A stretch of 64,000 nucleotides of DNA from Lachnospiraceae bacterium (GCA_910574185.1 CAJSZQ010000022.1:1-64000), one strand, 5' to 3'; numbered from the stretch's first letter, positions 26,452-35,867 are shown. The notes: generated by a model not told the origin, from the sequence alone. Made by a program: numbers and translations.

Positions 26452-26457
26452 CTCCAT

Positions 26458-27204
26458 TTATATTTCAATAATCCTAATTTTTTTCCGTCTTATAATTTCT
26501 TGCTCTTCCTGTGTAAATTTCCTGTCCGTCACCACCGCCGCATAATCATTCAACCCATTAATCTTTACCATAGACTGCCTGTCAAATTTTGAATTATCCA
26601 CAACTAGATAAGGTTTTTCACATCGAAGCGCCGTTTCTCTCTTTAAAAAAGCTTTATCCACAGTCGGCGTCATAACTTCCAGTTTTTCATTAATGGAGGC
26701 CCCTCCAAAAAACCCCACGTCAAACCGGAAATCCAACAAAAGTCCGGTAGCATAATATCCTAACATGCTTCCTGTAGATTTCTGCACCCATCCGCCGCAC
26801 ACAAACAGCTCTGCGCTGCCCTGCTTTACAATCTGAGCAATCTCCAAATCATTCGTTACAATGGTAATACCCTGTATATTGCATATTTTCTTCGCAATCT
26901 CGTAGGTCGTAGTCCCGGCATCTAAGAATACCGTATCCCCGGAAGAAACCAGCCCGGCACATTTTTCTGCAATTCTATTCTTTTCCCGCTTATTCCGAAT
27001 CTGCTTATCCTCATAGGATACTTCCTGCTTCGCTACCGCTCCGCCATGACACCGTTCAATCCGTCCAGTCTCCTCAAGCTTCAGCAAATCCCTGCGTATC
27101 GTCATCGCGCTGACCTTCAGCTCTCTCGCCAGTTCCTCCACCTGAACGCTTCCCCTGGCCTCTATTAATCTCGTAATCTCCGTCTGTCTCTCCGCCGCCA
27201 ACAT
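26458..27204 (-). CDS. DeoR family transcriptional regulator
   Basis: The 248-residue regulator has the N-terminal DeoR helix-turn-helix (RQTEITRLIEARGSVQVEEL, then VSAMTIRRDLLKLEE). A C-terminal DeoRC sensor domain follows, with DAGTTTYEIAK (~85) and VVDNSKFDR (~205). These proteins repress sugar operons and release DNA on binding a sugar phosphate. It is the last gene of the four-carbon acid cluster, after gntP, so it probably controls that pathway. ATG 27204 follows AAGGAGG; the frame to 27249 has no such site. Confidence 0.88.
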   Translation of the reverse strand: MLAAERQTEITRLIEARGSVQVEELARELKVSAMTIRRDLLKLEETGRIERCHGGAVAKQEVSYEDKQIRNKREKNRIAEKCAGLVSSGDTVFLDAGTTTYEIAKKICNIQGITIVTNDLEIAQIVKQGSAELFVCGGWVQKSTGSMLGYYATGLLLDFRFDVGFFGGASINEKLEVMTPTVDKAFLKRETALRCEKPYLVVDNSKFDRQSMVKINGLNDYAAVVTDRKFTQEEQEIIRRKKIRIIEI

Positions 27205-27403
27205 ACCTACCCCTCCTTTCGAGCGTCTGCTCTTTTTCTTTATAAACAAGATTCCACATAATCTTTTATCAAAATAATATTCATATCTTTAAATCCTGTC
27301 CTCTCTATAATATGCTTTTTATTATACTTCATTTCCATCATACTTTCAACATCTTTTTGGAACAAACGTTCTGTTTTATCAGATTGCAATATTCCATCCA
27401 CAG

Positions 27404-27441
27404 ACAAAATCAGACAGAAGAGATATTCTCTCCTGCCTGAT
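27404..27441 (-). terminator. Terminator after the GntP permease gene
   Basis: On the minus strand, ATCAGGCAGGAGAGA pairs with TCTCTTCTGTCTGAT and is followed by TTTTG. The rest of the 246-bp interval to the DeoR start is AT-rich and presumably holds a DeoR promoter; nothing else was seen. Confidence 0.7.
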
Positions 27442-27450
27442 ATACCCACA

Positions 27451-28854
27451 CTACATGAAAATACTAAGTACCAGCACCTCTACAACGCCGATTGCCCAAG
27501 CAACGGTAGAGGTCACTGACCAGACTGTAAGCTGGTCTTTCGCTTCCTGAACGCCAAGCGTCCGGTTTACAACCCAGAAGTAACTGTCGTTAAAGTATCC
27601 GAAGAACAGAGAGCCGACACAGCATGCAACCGTTCCCAGAAGCGGGCTTGCGCCTGCCGCAATCAGAATCGGAGCAGAAATACTTGCCGCCGTTGTCATA
27701 GCTACCGTACCGGAACCCTGGATAAATCTCATCGCCGTTGAAATAACCAGCGGCAGAATCATAATCGGAATCGCAGTCTTTGCAAGTCCCTCTGCCATAA
27801 AGGTTCCAAGACCGGAATCCTTGATAATCTGGCCAAGGGCGCCGCCTCCGCCGGTTACCAGCATAATGATACCTGCGGACATCATACCCTTTTCCATCTC
27901 GCTTACTACTGTCTGCCTGTCAAGGCCGCTGCCCAGCGTAAAGATAGCAACAATCAGTCCAAGTCCTACCGCAACAATCGGCTGTCCAAGGAAAATCAGA
28001 ACCTGCATAATTCCTGTTGTCTGTCCCAACGCAGTTGCAACAGTGTTAATCAAAATCAGGATAATTGGCAGAAGCAAAGGCAGGAAAGAAACAAACGCGC
28101 TCGGAAGCCCTTCCGTATCCATTGCAAACGCATTGTCATAATCCGGCTCCTGATAAGGCAGCTCTACAATCTCGCCGTCCTCATTCTCAATGCGGTAATA
28201 TTTCTTAGAAAGAAACAGTCTCGCATAAGCAATACATCCGATTGCCATCGGAATGGAAAGCACGATAGAAAGCAGAATATACTTACCAACGTCTACTCCG
28301 AAAATACCGCATACGCCTAAAGGACCCGGTGTCGGCGGAACCATGGAGTGAGTAATTACAAGACCTGCCGCAAGCGCAACTCCAAGAGAAATCACTGATT
28401 TCTTCGTTGCCTTAGAAATCGCCTTTGCGATGGGAGCCAATACCACGAATCCTGAATCGCAGAAAATCGGAATCGATACCAGGAAGCCGGTAAGCGCTAA
28501 CGCTTCCTCCTCCCTCTTCTTTCCAAACAGTTTCAGGAAGGTATGGGCCATCGTCTTGGCCGCCCCCGTCACTTCAAATAACTGTCCCATCATAACGCCA
28601 AAGCCAATGATGATACCGATACTTCCTAACGTCCCACCAAAACCGGAAGTTATCGAATTGACAATACCAAAGGTTTTCCCGTCCTCAAGGGTAATGTTCA
28701 CCAGCGGCATGCCGCCGATTACACCAACGATAACGGTACAGATAATCAGCGCAAGAAACGCCTGTACCTTCGTTTTCAATACCAGAAATACCAGTACGAT
28801 AATACCGATTGCAAGACCAATCAGCATTCTCTGTCCACTAAGTCCGTTTACCAT
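27451..28854 (-). CDS. GntP family sugar-acid permease
   Basis: The 467-residue polytopic membrane protein has the GntP/gluconate:H+ symporter pattern. A start rich in Ile/Leu/Val is followed by GFGVMMGQLFEVTGA (~84), HSMVPPTPGPLG (~170), TGGGGALGQIIKDSG and a C-terminal FGYFNDSYFWVVNR. Family members import gluconate, glycerate or four-carbon sugar acids. It lies within an operon of four-carbon acid enzymes, so it is the likely uptake system for their substrate. The ATG lies 9 bp after an AGGAGG sequence. Confidence 0.9.
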   Translation of the reverse strand: MVNGLSGQRMLIGLAIGIIVLVFLVLKTKVQAFLALIICTVIVGVIGGMPLVNITLEDGKTFGIVNSITSGFGGTLGSIGIIIGFGVMMGQLFEVTGAAKTMAHTFLKLFGKKREEEALALTGFLVSIPIFCDSGFVVLAPIAKAISKATKKSVISLGVALAAGLVITHSMVPPTPGPLGVCGIFGVDVGKYILLSIVLSIPMAIGCIAYARLFLSKKYYRIENEDGEIVELPYQEPDYDNAFAMDTEGLPSAFVSFLPLLLPIILILINTVATALGQTTGIMQVLIFLGQPIVAVGLGLIVAIFTLGSGLDRQTVVSEMEKGMMSAGIIMLVTGGGGALGQIIKDSGLGTFMAEGLAKTAIPIMILPLVISTAMRFIQGSGTVAMTTAASISAPILIAAGASPLLGTVACCVGSLFFGYFNDSYFWVVNRTLGVQEAKDQLTVWSVTSTVAWAIGVVEVLVLSIFM

Positions 28855-29079
28855 ACAATTTTACCTCCTCTTCCTCTCTCGCATTCCCATAGAAATCCTG
28901 CCGTTCCGGAGCGTCATACTCTTATTTGATAATCCCTCCCGGCGGGATATCTCTTTTTAAAGGAACACATTTCTCATAAAAATGTAACAACGTAATCATG
29001 TTACAAGCCTTCCCGCATCCCACTAAGAACTCATAACGGATGCAAGTCCCTTGCGCCGGAAATCTTCTGTTATGGTTTC

Positions 29080-30078
29080 CTACGACACAAAGTTCGGTGC
29101 ATATTTAGCCGCCAATAAAATAGCCTCAATCATGCTGACTGCGCTGACAATACCCTTCCCGGCAATGTCAAACGCAGTGCCATGGTCAACAGAAGTACGT
29201 AAGATTGGCATACCGTTAGTAATTGCAATGGTCTTCTCAAAGTCAAGAGTCTTCGTTGCAATATGCCCCTGGTCATGATACAGAGAAAGCACACTGTTGT
29301 ATCTTCCGATTGCCGCCTGGTGGAAAACGGAATCTGCCCCAATCGGTCCTGCAACCTTGTATCCTTCTTTCTGTAATTCCTCGATTGCCGGCGTAATCTC
29401 ATTGACTTCCTCCCAGCCAAAAAGACCATGCTCTCCACTGTGAGGATTCAGCCCGGCAATCGCCATTGTTCCGTCCTTTACACCAAGTTTTTCAAGCGCC
29501 TCGGTACACCGCTTCACATAATCAATAATCCTCTCTTTTGTAATCATGTCAAGCATTTCCCGCAGAGACACGTGTCTCGTCAAAAAGAACACCCGCATTC
29601 CATTTGTCTCAAACATCGTAAGAGGATCTTCCGTTTTCGTAAGCGCACCAAAAATCTCCGTATGTCCGATAAAATTAATGTTTCCTGCCCTCAATGACTC
29701 CTTATTAATTGGTGTGGTTGCCACAGCATCAACCCTGCCTTCATTTGCAAGCTCAATACACTTTGCAATATATTGATATGCAGCCTGGCCGCACATCCCA
29801 TTGACCTTGCCAAATTCAAATCTGGCCATGTCAACATTGCCTAAATCAATGAGATTCAAGACTCCTTCGCGGAAATCGCCGTCCTCAGGTTTCTCGATAA
29901 TATGAACGGTAAGAGAAACGCCGCTGATTTTGATTGCATTTTCCATGATCGTCTTATCTCCAACAACGATACAGTTCGCCGCGTCAAATACATCCTTCGC
30001 CGCAACTGACTTTGCTACTATTTCCGGTCCGACTCCCGCCGGATCTCCAATTGGTACTGCGATAAGTGGTTTACTCAT
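29080..30078 (-). CDS. pdxA2: PdxA2-type 4-phospho-D-threonate/erythronate 3-dehydrogenase
   Basis: The 332-residue enzyme belongs to the PdxA family ([16 protein letters not shown] at the N-terminus). It has metal-binding His in GHTEIFG (~137) and [11 protein letters not shown] (~265), and GLNPHSGE. PdxA makes a vitamin B6 precursor, but the PdxA2 subgroup next to DUF1537 kinases oxidises and decarboxylates 4-phospho-D-threonate or -erythronate to dihydroxyacetone phosphate. Two DUF1537 genes just upstream and a GntP permease downstream favour that catabolic role. The ATG follows AAAGGATGG. The 225-bp gap after it holds a small TGTAACA/TGTTACA inverted repeat. Confidence 0.88.
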   Translation of the reverse strand: MSKPLIAVPIGDPAGVGPEIVAKSVAAKDVFDAANCIVVGDKTIMENAIKISGVSLTVHIIEKPEDGDFREGVLNLIDLGNVDMARFEFGKVNGMCGQAAYQYIAKCIELANEGRVDAVATTPINKESLRAGNINFIGHTEIFGALTKTEDPLTMFETNGMRVFFLTRHVSLREMLDMITKERIIDYVKRCTEALEKLGVKDGTMAIAGLNPHSGEHGLFGWEEVNEITPAIEELQKEGYKVAGPIGADSVFHQAAIGRYNSVLSLYHDQGHIATKTLDFEKTIAITNGMPILRTSVDHGTAFDIAGKGIVSAVSMIEAILLAAKYAPNFVS

Positions 30079-30166
30079 AATGTTCCATCCTTTCTTTCAT
30101 AAAAAATAGTACTCTTTCTTCGACAGGGAATCATCCCATTCCCCAAATAGAAAACTGTGTTTTCAG

Positions 30167-31471
30167 TTAAATATAAAGCTTCTCCCTCAGATACGTAACG
30201 CAGCGGTTAATTGCATCGCTTCCGCCCTGACTTCCTCCTTTGGTAATGATATGTACGCCTTCAAACTCGCCTTTTAAGAACTGGCCGTAAGCCGCAAGCG
30301 GAAGTACCTCGTCTGCAAGACTTAATCCTGCAGTCTGGAACCGCTCGCATACCGACACAGTCACGTCCCCGCCGCTGGTATACAAGCCTCTGAATGAAGG
30401 CTCCGCCTTAAAAATCCGGTAAGTAATCTCAGCCAGCCCGCTGTTAATCAGTCCTGTAACTTCATCCATGGTCGCATCATAGCGCTCCATATAGGGTGCA
30501 AAATCAATCCGATTCTCAGGATAAATGCCGTCGCCTGTGACTGTAGATACCACATTCCGGCTGCATTTGCCTAAGATTTCCCCAACTACCCGCTCAATCT
30601 CTGCCAGCCTGCGGTCTTCATCTTCCAAAAGCTCCTTCGTCTTAACGAAGACATTGTAAGTCTTCTGGGACAACCACAACTCTTCCATCTGCTTCTGCGT
30701 GTGAGGATTCACACTTCCCACAACCGCCAGAATCCTGCTCTTCATCTCCCGCTCTGTGGGAACAATCAGTTTTCTGGCAAGCGTCGCCGTATAGACTCCC
30801 GGGTCCACCGCTATGCTCTTCATCCCGCTTGCAATGACTGCATCCGCAATCAAATCTAAATCCTCCTGCGTCACACAATCGCACACTATAATCCGGCATC
30901 CCTCTGCAACATATGTATTCAGCAGATAGGAAAGATAATGCACGCCATGCATCATATCTTTCATATAGATGGAAGCTACCTGATATTTGCTCTGCTCCTT
31001 AAAAAGCGCCGCGGCTTCCGAAACCTTCACCGGCGTTTTCGGATCGATAGCGATATCCGTCTTGTGAAGCGGCAAACCGTTCACAAGCATATATCCTCCA
31101 ATCACAATCCTTCCGGAAGAAGGAAAGCAGGGCGCCACAATCGCTACATACTCATCTCCGAGACAATCCAACATGGCGTCCGTCTCGCTTCCTAAATTCC
31201 CTCGAAGCGTACTGTCTATCCGCTTGGAGTACACCTTTACTTCATCATTTTTCAACAGTTCACAGATAGTCCTTACTCTGTCGTAGGCGGTTTCTGAATC
31301 CACTCCCCTGCTGTCCGTAGGATATAATACACAATCACAGTCCGAAATCGCAGAGGGCTCAATACGCTCCGAATTCATCACCGTATATGCCTGATAATCC
31401 ATCTTTTTCAGAAGTACACCGGTCGCGTTCGCCCCCGTCAGATCGTCTGCAATCACTACACACTGCGGCAT
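30167..31471 (-). CDS. Four-carbon acid sugar kinase, DUF1537 family (DtnK-like)
   Basis: The 434-residue kinase has an N-terminal DUF1537 substrate domain (CVVIADDLTGANATGV, then RIDSTLRGNLG near 92) and a C-terminal nucleotide-binding domain with a Gly-rich GLYTSGGDVT (~360) and TKGGSQGG near the end. In characterised operons the kinase paired with PdxA2 phosphorylates D-threonate or D-erythronate at O4. It lies 88 bp before the pdxA2-like gene. ATG 31471 is used because AAAGGAGC precedes it. The DDLTGAN start makes it a standard catalytic member. Confidence 0.88.
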   Translation of the reverse strand: MPQCVVIADDLTGANATGVLLKKMDYQAYTVMNSERIEPSAISDCDCVLYPTDSRGVDSETAYDRVRTICELLKNDEVKVYSKRIDSTLRGNLGSETDAMLDCLGDEYVAIVAPCFPSSGRIVIGGYMLVNGLPLHKTDIAIDPKTPVKVSEAAALFKEQSKYQVASIYMKDMMHGVHYLSYLLNTYVAEGCRIIVCDCVTQEDLDLIADAVIASGMKSIAVDPGVYTATLARKLIVPTEREMKSRILAVVGSVNPHTQKQMEELWLSQKTYNVFVKTKELLEDEDRRLAEIERVVGEILGKCSRNVVSTVTGDGIYPENRIDFAPYMERYDATMDEVTGLINSGLAEITYRIFKAEPSFRGLYTSGGDVTVSVCERFQTAGLSLADEVLPLAAYGQFLKGEFEGVHIITKGGSQGGSDAINRCVTYLREKLYI

Positions 31472-31621
31472 GGTTAAAGCTCCTTTCATCTTAACAACAC
31501 ATTGTTTGTTTCTGTTATTATTGTACTTCTTATGTTCGATTTTGTCAATTTAAACTATTTTTTATTCCTATTTTTGGAACATTTACCAAAAATTAATGTT
31601 CATTTTTGTTGATAATAACAA

Positions 31622-33046
31622 CTATTTGTTCGTCAGCACCTCTACAGCTTCCTTTAAAGTAGTAATCTCTCCCACATTTCCCGGAAAGATAATGTATGGC
31701 GTCATCGGGAACTTACTTTCCTCTCCGGTCTGCCATACCGGAATGCCCGGCCGAATCTGTCCCAGTACATTTGCTTTCTTCACCGCCAGAGCTTTGGTTC
31801 CAACGTCGCTGGAAGTAATGCCGCCCTTGGCAATTACAAAACTTGGCGTAATGCCAAGACGTCCAACCAATGACTGAACTGCATCGGATATCTTAACAGA
31901 AAGTCTCAGTTCATCCTCTTTATCTCCCGTATCCGCCGTAATCAGAGCCCTTGTTGTATAACAGCAAACAGTCTTTCCGGCCTGAATACATGCCTCCTCT
32001 TTCGCAAGACACCTCTGAACCTCTGCCTCAAATGCTGCGTCATCTTTTACCAGCGTAGCGTCCAGCTCAATAAATTCAATATCTGTAAGCTCTTTCAGAC
32101 ACTCCACCTGTTTCGTTGTCTTATCGGTATGGGAGCCTACTACCACAATTCCGCCGTTATCCGTCTCTTTTACTACCATCTGTTTTCTTGTGAGCAGAGG
32201 CTGGTCTGATACGCCTCCCATGACCTTCACAATTGCAGCGGCAGTGCGGAACATAAATACCTTCCCCTTTGCCATAGCTCGGTACAAAGCCACGCAGAAC
32301 ACCTTCACATCCACATAGTCCGCTGCATTTACGATAATCTTATTGAAGTCTTTCACGCCCACAAGCTGCGCCTCAATTTTATCAATGTTCACATTGCGGA
32401 TATCTTCCAGAGAAATACAGATTACATCCGAAGAATGATATGCGCCCTTTGTCTTTTCTTCCACATATTCCGGCATGGTCTTCGCAGTATAGCCAAAGGT
32501 CTTATCCTTGGCAAATTCCGTCTCGTTAGCCGGAACCAGCTCATCTCCATATTTTACATAATGTACATTGTCAAGAGTGAAACGTCCGCCTTCTTTGAAA
32601 AACGGACACAGAATCTCTCCGTCTATGGTTTTGCCGGTGTTCTTCTCATAATTCTCTTTCAGAATTTCCGTCTCCAGTGGAAAATGTCCCCGGAGCGTAC
32701 TATCGCTTCTGCTAATAAAAATATATTCCTTACCGGTTTCTTTTGCCACCTCATCCACAACTGCCGCAATCTCATTGTGAGCTTTCGTTGTCTGTTCCGC
32801 AGTAAATCCTCTCGAATTAGTCAGCACATAGAACAGATTGTTCTCTTCTATGAATCCCTGACGTATACTGTCCTTTTCCCAGTTTGTGTATACAGAAATG
32901 TCATGCACCGTCTGAACCCCTGTCGGGTCGTCGTCCAGAACCACAATTTTCTTATTATTGGCCGCAATTTCTTTATTTAACAGTTCATCTACATATGCCT
33001 CGTCAATCTTCTTATACGAAGATAATACTTCTGCATGTAACGCCAT
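31622..33046 (-). CDS. Second four-carbon acid sugar kinase-like protein, DUF1537 family
   Basis: The 474-residue protein belongs to another DUF1537 clade. The start is VVLDDDPTGVQTVHD rather than ADDLTGAN, with SRSDSTLRGHFPLE near 109 and a C-terminal FVIAKGGITSSDVG. The N-terminal extension of about 30 residues is typical of this clade. It probably phosphorylates a different four-carbon acid, or a dehydrogenated form, than its neighbour, perhaps the product of the dehydrogenase encoded immediately upstream. The ATG follows AAAGGAGGG. Confidence 0.85.
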   Translation of the reverse strand: MALHAEVLSSYKKIDEAYVDELLNKEIAANNKKIVVLDDDPTGVQTVHDISVYTNWEKDSIRQGFIEENNLFYVLTNSRGFTAEQTTKAHNEIAAVVDEVAKETGKEYIFISRSDSTLRGHFPLETEILKENYEKNTGKTIDGEILCPFFKEGGRFTLDNVHYVKYGDELVPANETEFAKDKTFGYTAKTMPEYVEEKTKGAYHSSDVICISLEDIRNVNIDKIEAQLVGVKDFNKIIVNAADYVDVKVFCVALYRAMAKGKVFMFRTAAAIVKVMGGVSDQPLLTRKQMVVKETDNGGIVVVGSHTDKTTKQVECLKELTDIEFIELDATLVKDDAAFEAEVQRCLAKEEACIQAGKTVCCYTTRALITADTGDKEDELRLSVKISDAVQSLVGRLGITPSFVIAKGGITSSDVGTKALAVKKANVLGQIRPGIPVWQTGEESKFPMTPYIIFPGNVGEITTLKEAVEVLTNK

Positions 33047-33157
33047 TTTATGAAGCCCTCCTTTTTCTCATATGGCGAACGGCAACGCCCCTCGCGCCGC
33101 CCGCCGATTTCTTAAAACCGTCTTTTTTCTTCCCTTTTCCGTCCGGCCGCTGTCGTA

Positions 33158-34045
33158 TTAATCAGCTTTTTTAACCTCCACGTCGGCAAGCTTCTCAAAA
33201 TACTGTACAATTCCGCCATGGTCGTCTTCCATATGACCATGAATCTTTAAAGTCTGGAGAATCTCATAAAGCTGTGCTGTATAAGGAATCGGTACGTCAA
33301 TGGCATGAGCTGTATTAACCACATTCTTAATATCCTTGTGATTAATACGGATAGGTCCGCCCGGTTTGAAGTTGCGCTCAATAATCATTGGAATCTTAGC
33401 GTCAAGAACGGCGCTTCCAGCAAGTCCGCCGCGGATTGCCTGGTATACCTTCTCCGGGTCTGCCCCTGCCTTCGCCGCAAGAACAAACGCCTCAGACACT
33501 ACTGCAATATTATTATTTACAATAATCTGATTAGCCAGCTTGGTAACGCTTCCGCTTCCAGAAGGACCGATTAACAAAGCGGAGTTTCCGAGAATATCAA
33601 AATATTCCTTCATAGCGTCAAAGTCTTCCTGATCTCCTCCGGCCATAATGGCAAGGGAACCCGCAACCGCTCCCGGTTCTCCGCCGGATACCGGAGCATC
33701 CACAAATCCAACGCCCAGTTTCTTCAGATCTTCATAACACTCCTGCGACTCCACTGGGGTAACCGAACTCATGTCGCAGACAACAGCGCCCTTCTTAACA
33801 GTAGAAGCAACGCCGCCCTCGCCGAACAAGATAGACTTAGAAATCGCTCCGCTTGGAACCATAATAATGATTCTATCACACTGCTCGCCAATCTCAGTAT
33901 AGGAAGCCTCTTTCGCTCCTGCAGCTACCACGTCTGCAACGGCGTCCTTGTTCAAATCCGCAACCAGAAGCTCTACTCCTGCCTTCAAAAGATTCTTTGC
34001 CATCGGCCTCCCCATGATACCCAGTCCAATAAATCCTAATTTCAT
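33158..34045 (-). CDS. Beta-hydroxyacid dehydrogenase, GarR/LtnD type
   Basis: The 295-residue enzyme has the 3-hydroxyacid dehydrogenase layout: the Rossmann motif GFIGLGIMGRPMAKNLLKAG at the N-terminus, DAPVSGGEPGAVAGSL (substrate loop, ~118), KLANQIIVNNN with the catalytic Lys (~168), and the C-terminal GGPIRINHKD. The pattern is close to tartronate-semialdehyde reductase (GarR). In this operon the related L-threonate dehydrogenase role (LtnD) is equally possible. It is the first gene of the operon. ATG 34045 follows AAGGAG; three upstream codons in frame lack a site. Confidence 0.87.
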   Translation of the reverse strand: MKLGFIGLGIMGRPMAKNLLKAGVELLVADLNKDAVADVVAAGAKEASYTEIGEQCDRIIIMVPSGAISKSILFGEGGVASTVKKGAVVCDMSSVTPVESQECYEDLKKLGVGFVDAPVSGGEPGAVAGSLAIMAGGDQEDFDAMKEYFDILGNSALLIGPSGSGSVTKLANQIIVNNNIAVVSEAFVLAAKAGADPEKVYQAIRGGLAGSAVLDAKIPMIIERNFKPGGPIRINHKDIKNVVNTAHAIDVPIPYTAQLYEILQTLKIHGHMEDDHGGIVQYFEKLADVEVKKAD

Positions 34046-34155
34046 ACTGCACATCTCCTTTTCCTTGATTCGATGAACGGTGATTGTTCGTTTGTGTTTG
34101 AAAACGCGCCATTCATACTGTTATTTTTTGTTGCTTTGTTTCTTTCTGATTCCAT

Positions 34156-34184
34156 TTTACTGCATACCGGTATACCGGTCAATC
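34156..34184 (-). promoter_or_regulatory. Promoter of the four-carbon acid operon with embedded palindrome
   Basis: On the minus strand, TTGACC (34179-34184), a 17-bp spacer and TAAAAT (34156-34161) form a good promoter. The perfect palindrome ACCGGTATACCGGT (34168-34181) fills the spacer and touches the -35 box; GGTATACC cores are typical of GntR/FCD operators. The GntR gene at 35223 is the obvious candidate binder. The rest of the 553-bp gap is AT-rich, with only a small GTTAGT/AACTAAC hairpin at about 34260. Confidence 0.7.
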
Positions 34185-34532
34185 CCTAAAATCTCTTTCT
34201 CTCTTTTTACTAAAAATCATATGTCAAAATTGGTGAAAATCCCCATAAACATTGGATTTGTTAGTCATTTAACTAACACATTACCGATATACTGTACCGT
34301 TTACGATTATCAAAATTCAAAAAGCAAGTTTTCATCAAAAGACGGACCGGACAAGCTATAAAAAGTCAAAACTGAGACACTATGGAGACATCGTCGTTTG
34401 GAGCTAATACACCTTAGTATACTGTATCTTTAGTTTATAATACCGCTTGAATTTTCCTATATAAATAAATATGCTTCAATATAAAAATATTTATCTATAA
34501 AAATGGAAATTTTTTCAACTATTTTGAAAGGA

Positions 34533-34562
34533 TTGCCTTTTCTGAATCGTATTGAGTATAGA
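34533..34562 (+). promoter_or_regulatory. Candidate promoter of the small Gly-rich protein gene
   Basis: TTGCCT (34533-34538), an 18-bp spacer and TATAGA (34557-34562) lie 36 bp before the start codon. Confidence 0.45.
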
Positions 34563-34598
34563 ATAAAATAATTTACTAACATCAAGGAGGAAACAGCC

Positions 34599-35063
34599 AT
34601 GATAAAAGGAATGTTAGCCGGAACTTTAGCGACTGCGATGATGCTTTCTGTCGAAACCGCCAATTTTGTCCCCTGCCCTTTGCAGCCTCAGAATATTATT
34701 GACAAAAATGGCGACGGCATTTGTGATTATGCCGGAAGCGACTGCTTCTATACAGATGCAGACGGCGACGGAATCTGTGATTACAGGGGCACGCAGGCCG
34801 GTAATGGCGCCGGAACCGGTTACGGTGGCGGCGGTAACTATGTCGATGCAGACGGCGACGGTGTTTGCGACAACTTAGGTACCCAGACCGGTAACGGCGC
34901 TGGTTATGGCGGCGGCAATTATGTTGATGCAAACAGCGATGGCGTCTGCGACAATTATGCATCAGGAGCTGGCTGCGGCTATGGCGGCGGTAACGGCTAT
35001 GGTGGTGGCGGCAACGGCGGTGGCGGTGGTGGCAACGGCTACCGAGGAGGACGTGGCAGATAG
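34599..35063 (+). CDS. Small secreted Gly-rich protein with DxDGDGxCD repeats
   Basis: The 154-residue protein begins with a short signal-like hydrophobic stretch (MLAGTLATAMMLSV). Four calcium-loop-like units follow (DKNGDGICDY at 35, DADGDGICDY at 53, DADGDGVCDN at 83, DANSDGVCDN at 110). Each ends in Cys-Asp and is separated by GTQ(A/T)GNGAG linkers, and the C-terminus is almost pure Gly/Asn/Tyr ending in RGGRGR. The loops resemble thrombospondin type 3 repeats. A strong AAGGAGG site and its own promoter and terminator indicate a real gene. No function is known; a calcium-dependent extracellular or envelope role is a guess. Confidence 0.78.
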   Translation: MIKGMLAGTLATAMMLSVETANFVPCPLQPQNIIDKNGDGICDYAGSDCFYTDADGDGICDYRGTQAGNGAGTGYGGGGNYVDADGDGVCDNLGTQTGNGAGYGGGNYVDANSDGVCDNYASGAGCGYGGGNGYGGGGNGGGGGGNGYRGGRGR

Positions 35064-35124
35064 AATGTACCGGGCTCATCCGGAAAAATTACTAGGTTAC
35101 AAATTTACACATCGACCAACAGAC

Positions 35125-35160
35125 GAGGGTGCCCCAAAAAAGGCGCCCTCAATTTATTTT
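35125..35160 (+). terminator. Terminator of the Gly-rich protein gene
   Basis: GAGGGTGCC-CCAAAAAA-GGCGCCCTC followed by AATTTATTTT. Confidence 0.8.
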
Positions 35161-35222
35161 GTTTGATTTTTGTAGGAATTAGTGAAAAGATATGGTAAGA
35201 TAGACCAAAAGGAGGGTAAACT

Positions 35223-35867
35223 ATGATTTCTCTCAACGAACAGGCCTATGAACACTTAAAGAATCTGATTGCAAGCCAGAAACTTTCCTACGATAAAATC
35301 TATTCTGAAACCAGACTTTCCAAAGAATTGGGAATTTCCCGTACCCCTTTTCGAGATGCTGTTCACCGGCTGGTACAGGAAGGCTATATCGACATTATGC
35401 CAAGCAAAGGCTTTCAACTCCATCAATTATCCAAAAAAGACGTAACTGAAACTTTCCAGATTCGTTCTGCGCTGGAAGGTTACTGTACGATTGAAATTGC
35501 TAAAAATATTTCCACAGCCAAAACTAAAACTCTTCTGTCTGAATTGGAAATTATGATGCAGAATATGGAACAGATTATGAATACAAGTCATTCCATAGAA
35601 AGTTTTATTGAATATGATTTTCAGTTTCATCGCAAAATCGTTAATTATGTTGAAAACAGCCAGTTTTCTTCTATCTTTGAATCCTATATGTACCGGATGC
35701 AGAGACTGGCTGCGCTTTCTCTTGCCCACAAAAACCGCATGGAAGATACATGCAGAGAACATACTGCAATCTTTCAAGCTATGTCGGCCGGAGATACAAA
35801 TCAGGTTTATGAGGTTACACTGCAGCATATGAATACGCCTAAGGGGATTAATCTGGAGGATTTATAA
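35223..35867 (+). CDS. GntR family transcriptional regulator, FCD (FadR-like) subfamily
   Basis: The 214-residue regulator has an N-terminal winged helix (YSETRLSKELGISRTPFRDAVHRL) and a C-terminal helical FCD effector domain with the metal-binding pattern FIEYDFQFHRKIV (Asp, His ~137) and REHTAIF (~178). FCD regulators commonly respond to sugar acids. It is transcribed away from the four-carbon acid operon, and the palindrome in that operon's promoter (34168-34181) fits its class. A direct link is inferred from position only. The ATG follows AGGAGGG. Confidence 0.88.
   Translation: MISLNEQAYEHLKNLIASQKLSYDKIYSETRLSKELGISRTPFRDAVHRLVQEGYIDIMPSKGFQLHQLSKKDVTETFQIRSALEGYCTIEIAKNISTAKTKTLLSELEIMMQNMEQIMNTSHSIESFIEYDFQFHRKIVNYVENSQFSSIFESYMYRMQRLAALSLAHKNRMEDTCREHTAIFQAMSAGDTNQVYEVTLQHMNTPKGINLEDL

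Noticed and set aside
28981-29007. TGTAACA..TGTTACA inverted repeat between pdxA2 and gntP, considered as an operator or repeat-family end
   Set aside because: The arms are short, there is no promoter beside it and no match to the longer element ends.
29080-30078. Vitamin B6 biosynthetic pdxA
   Set aside because: No pdxJ or other B6 gene is near; linkage to DUF1537 kinases and GntP fits the PdxA2 catabolic type.
34696-35079. 127-codon His/Arg-rich frame opposite the Gly-rich protein
   Set aside because: Glycine codons read in reverse give His/Arg runs; the plus-strand frame has the ribosome site and signal-like start.
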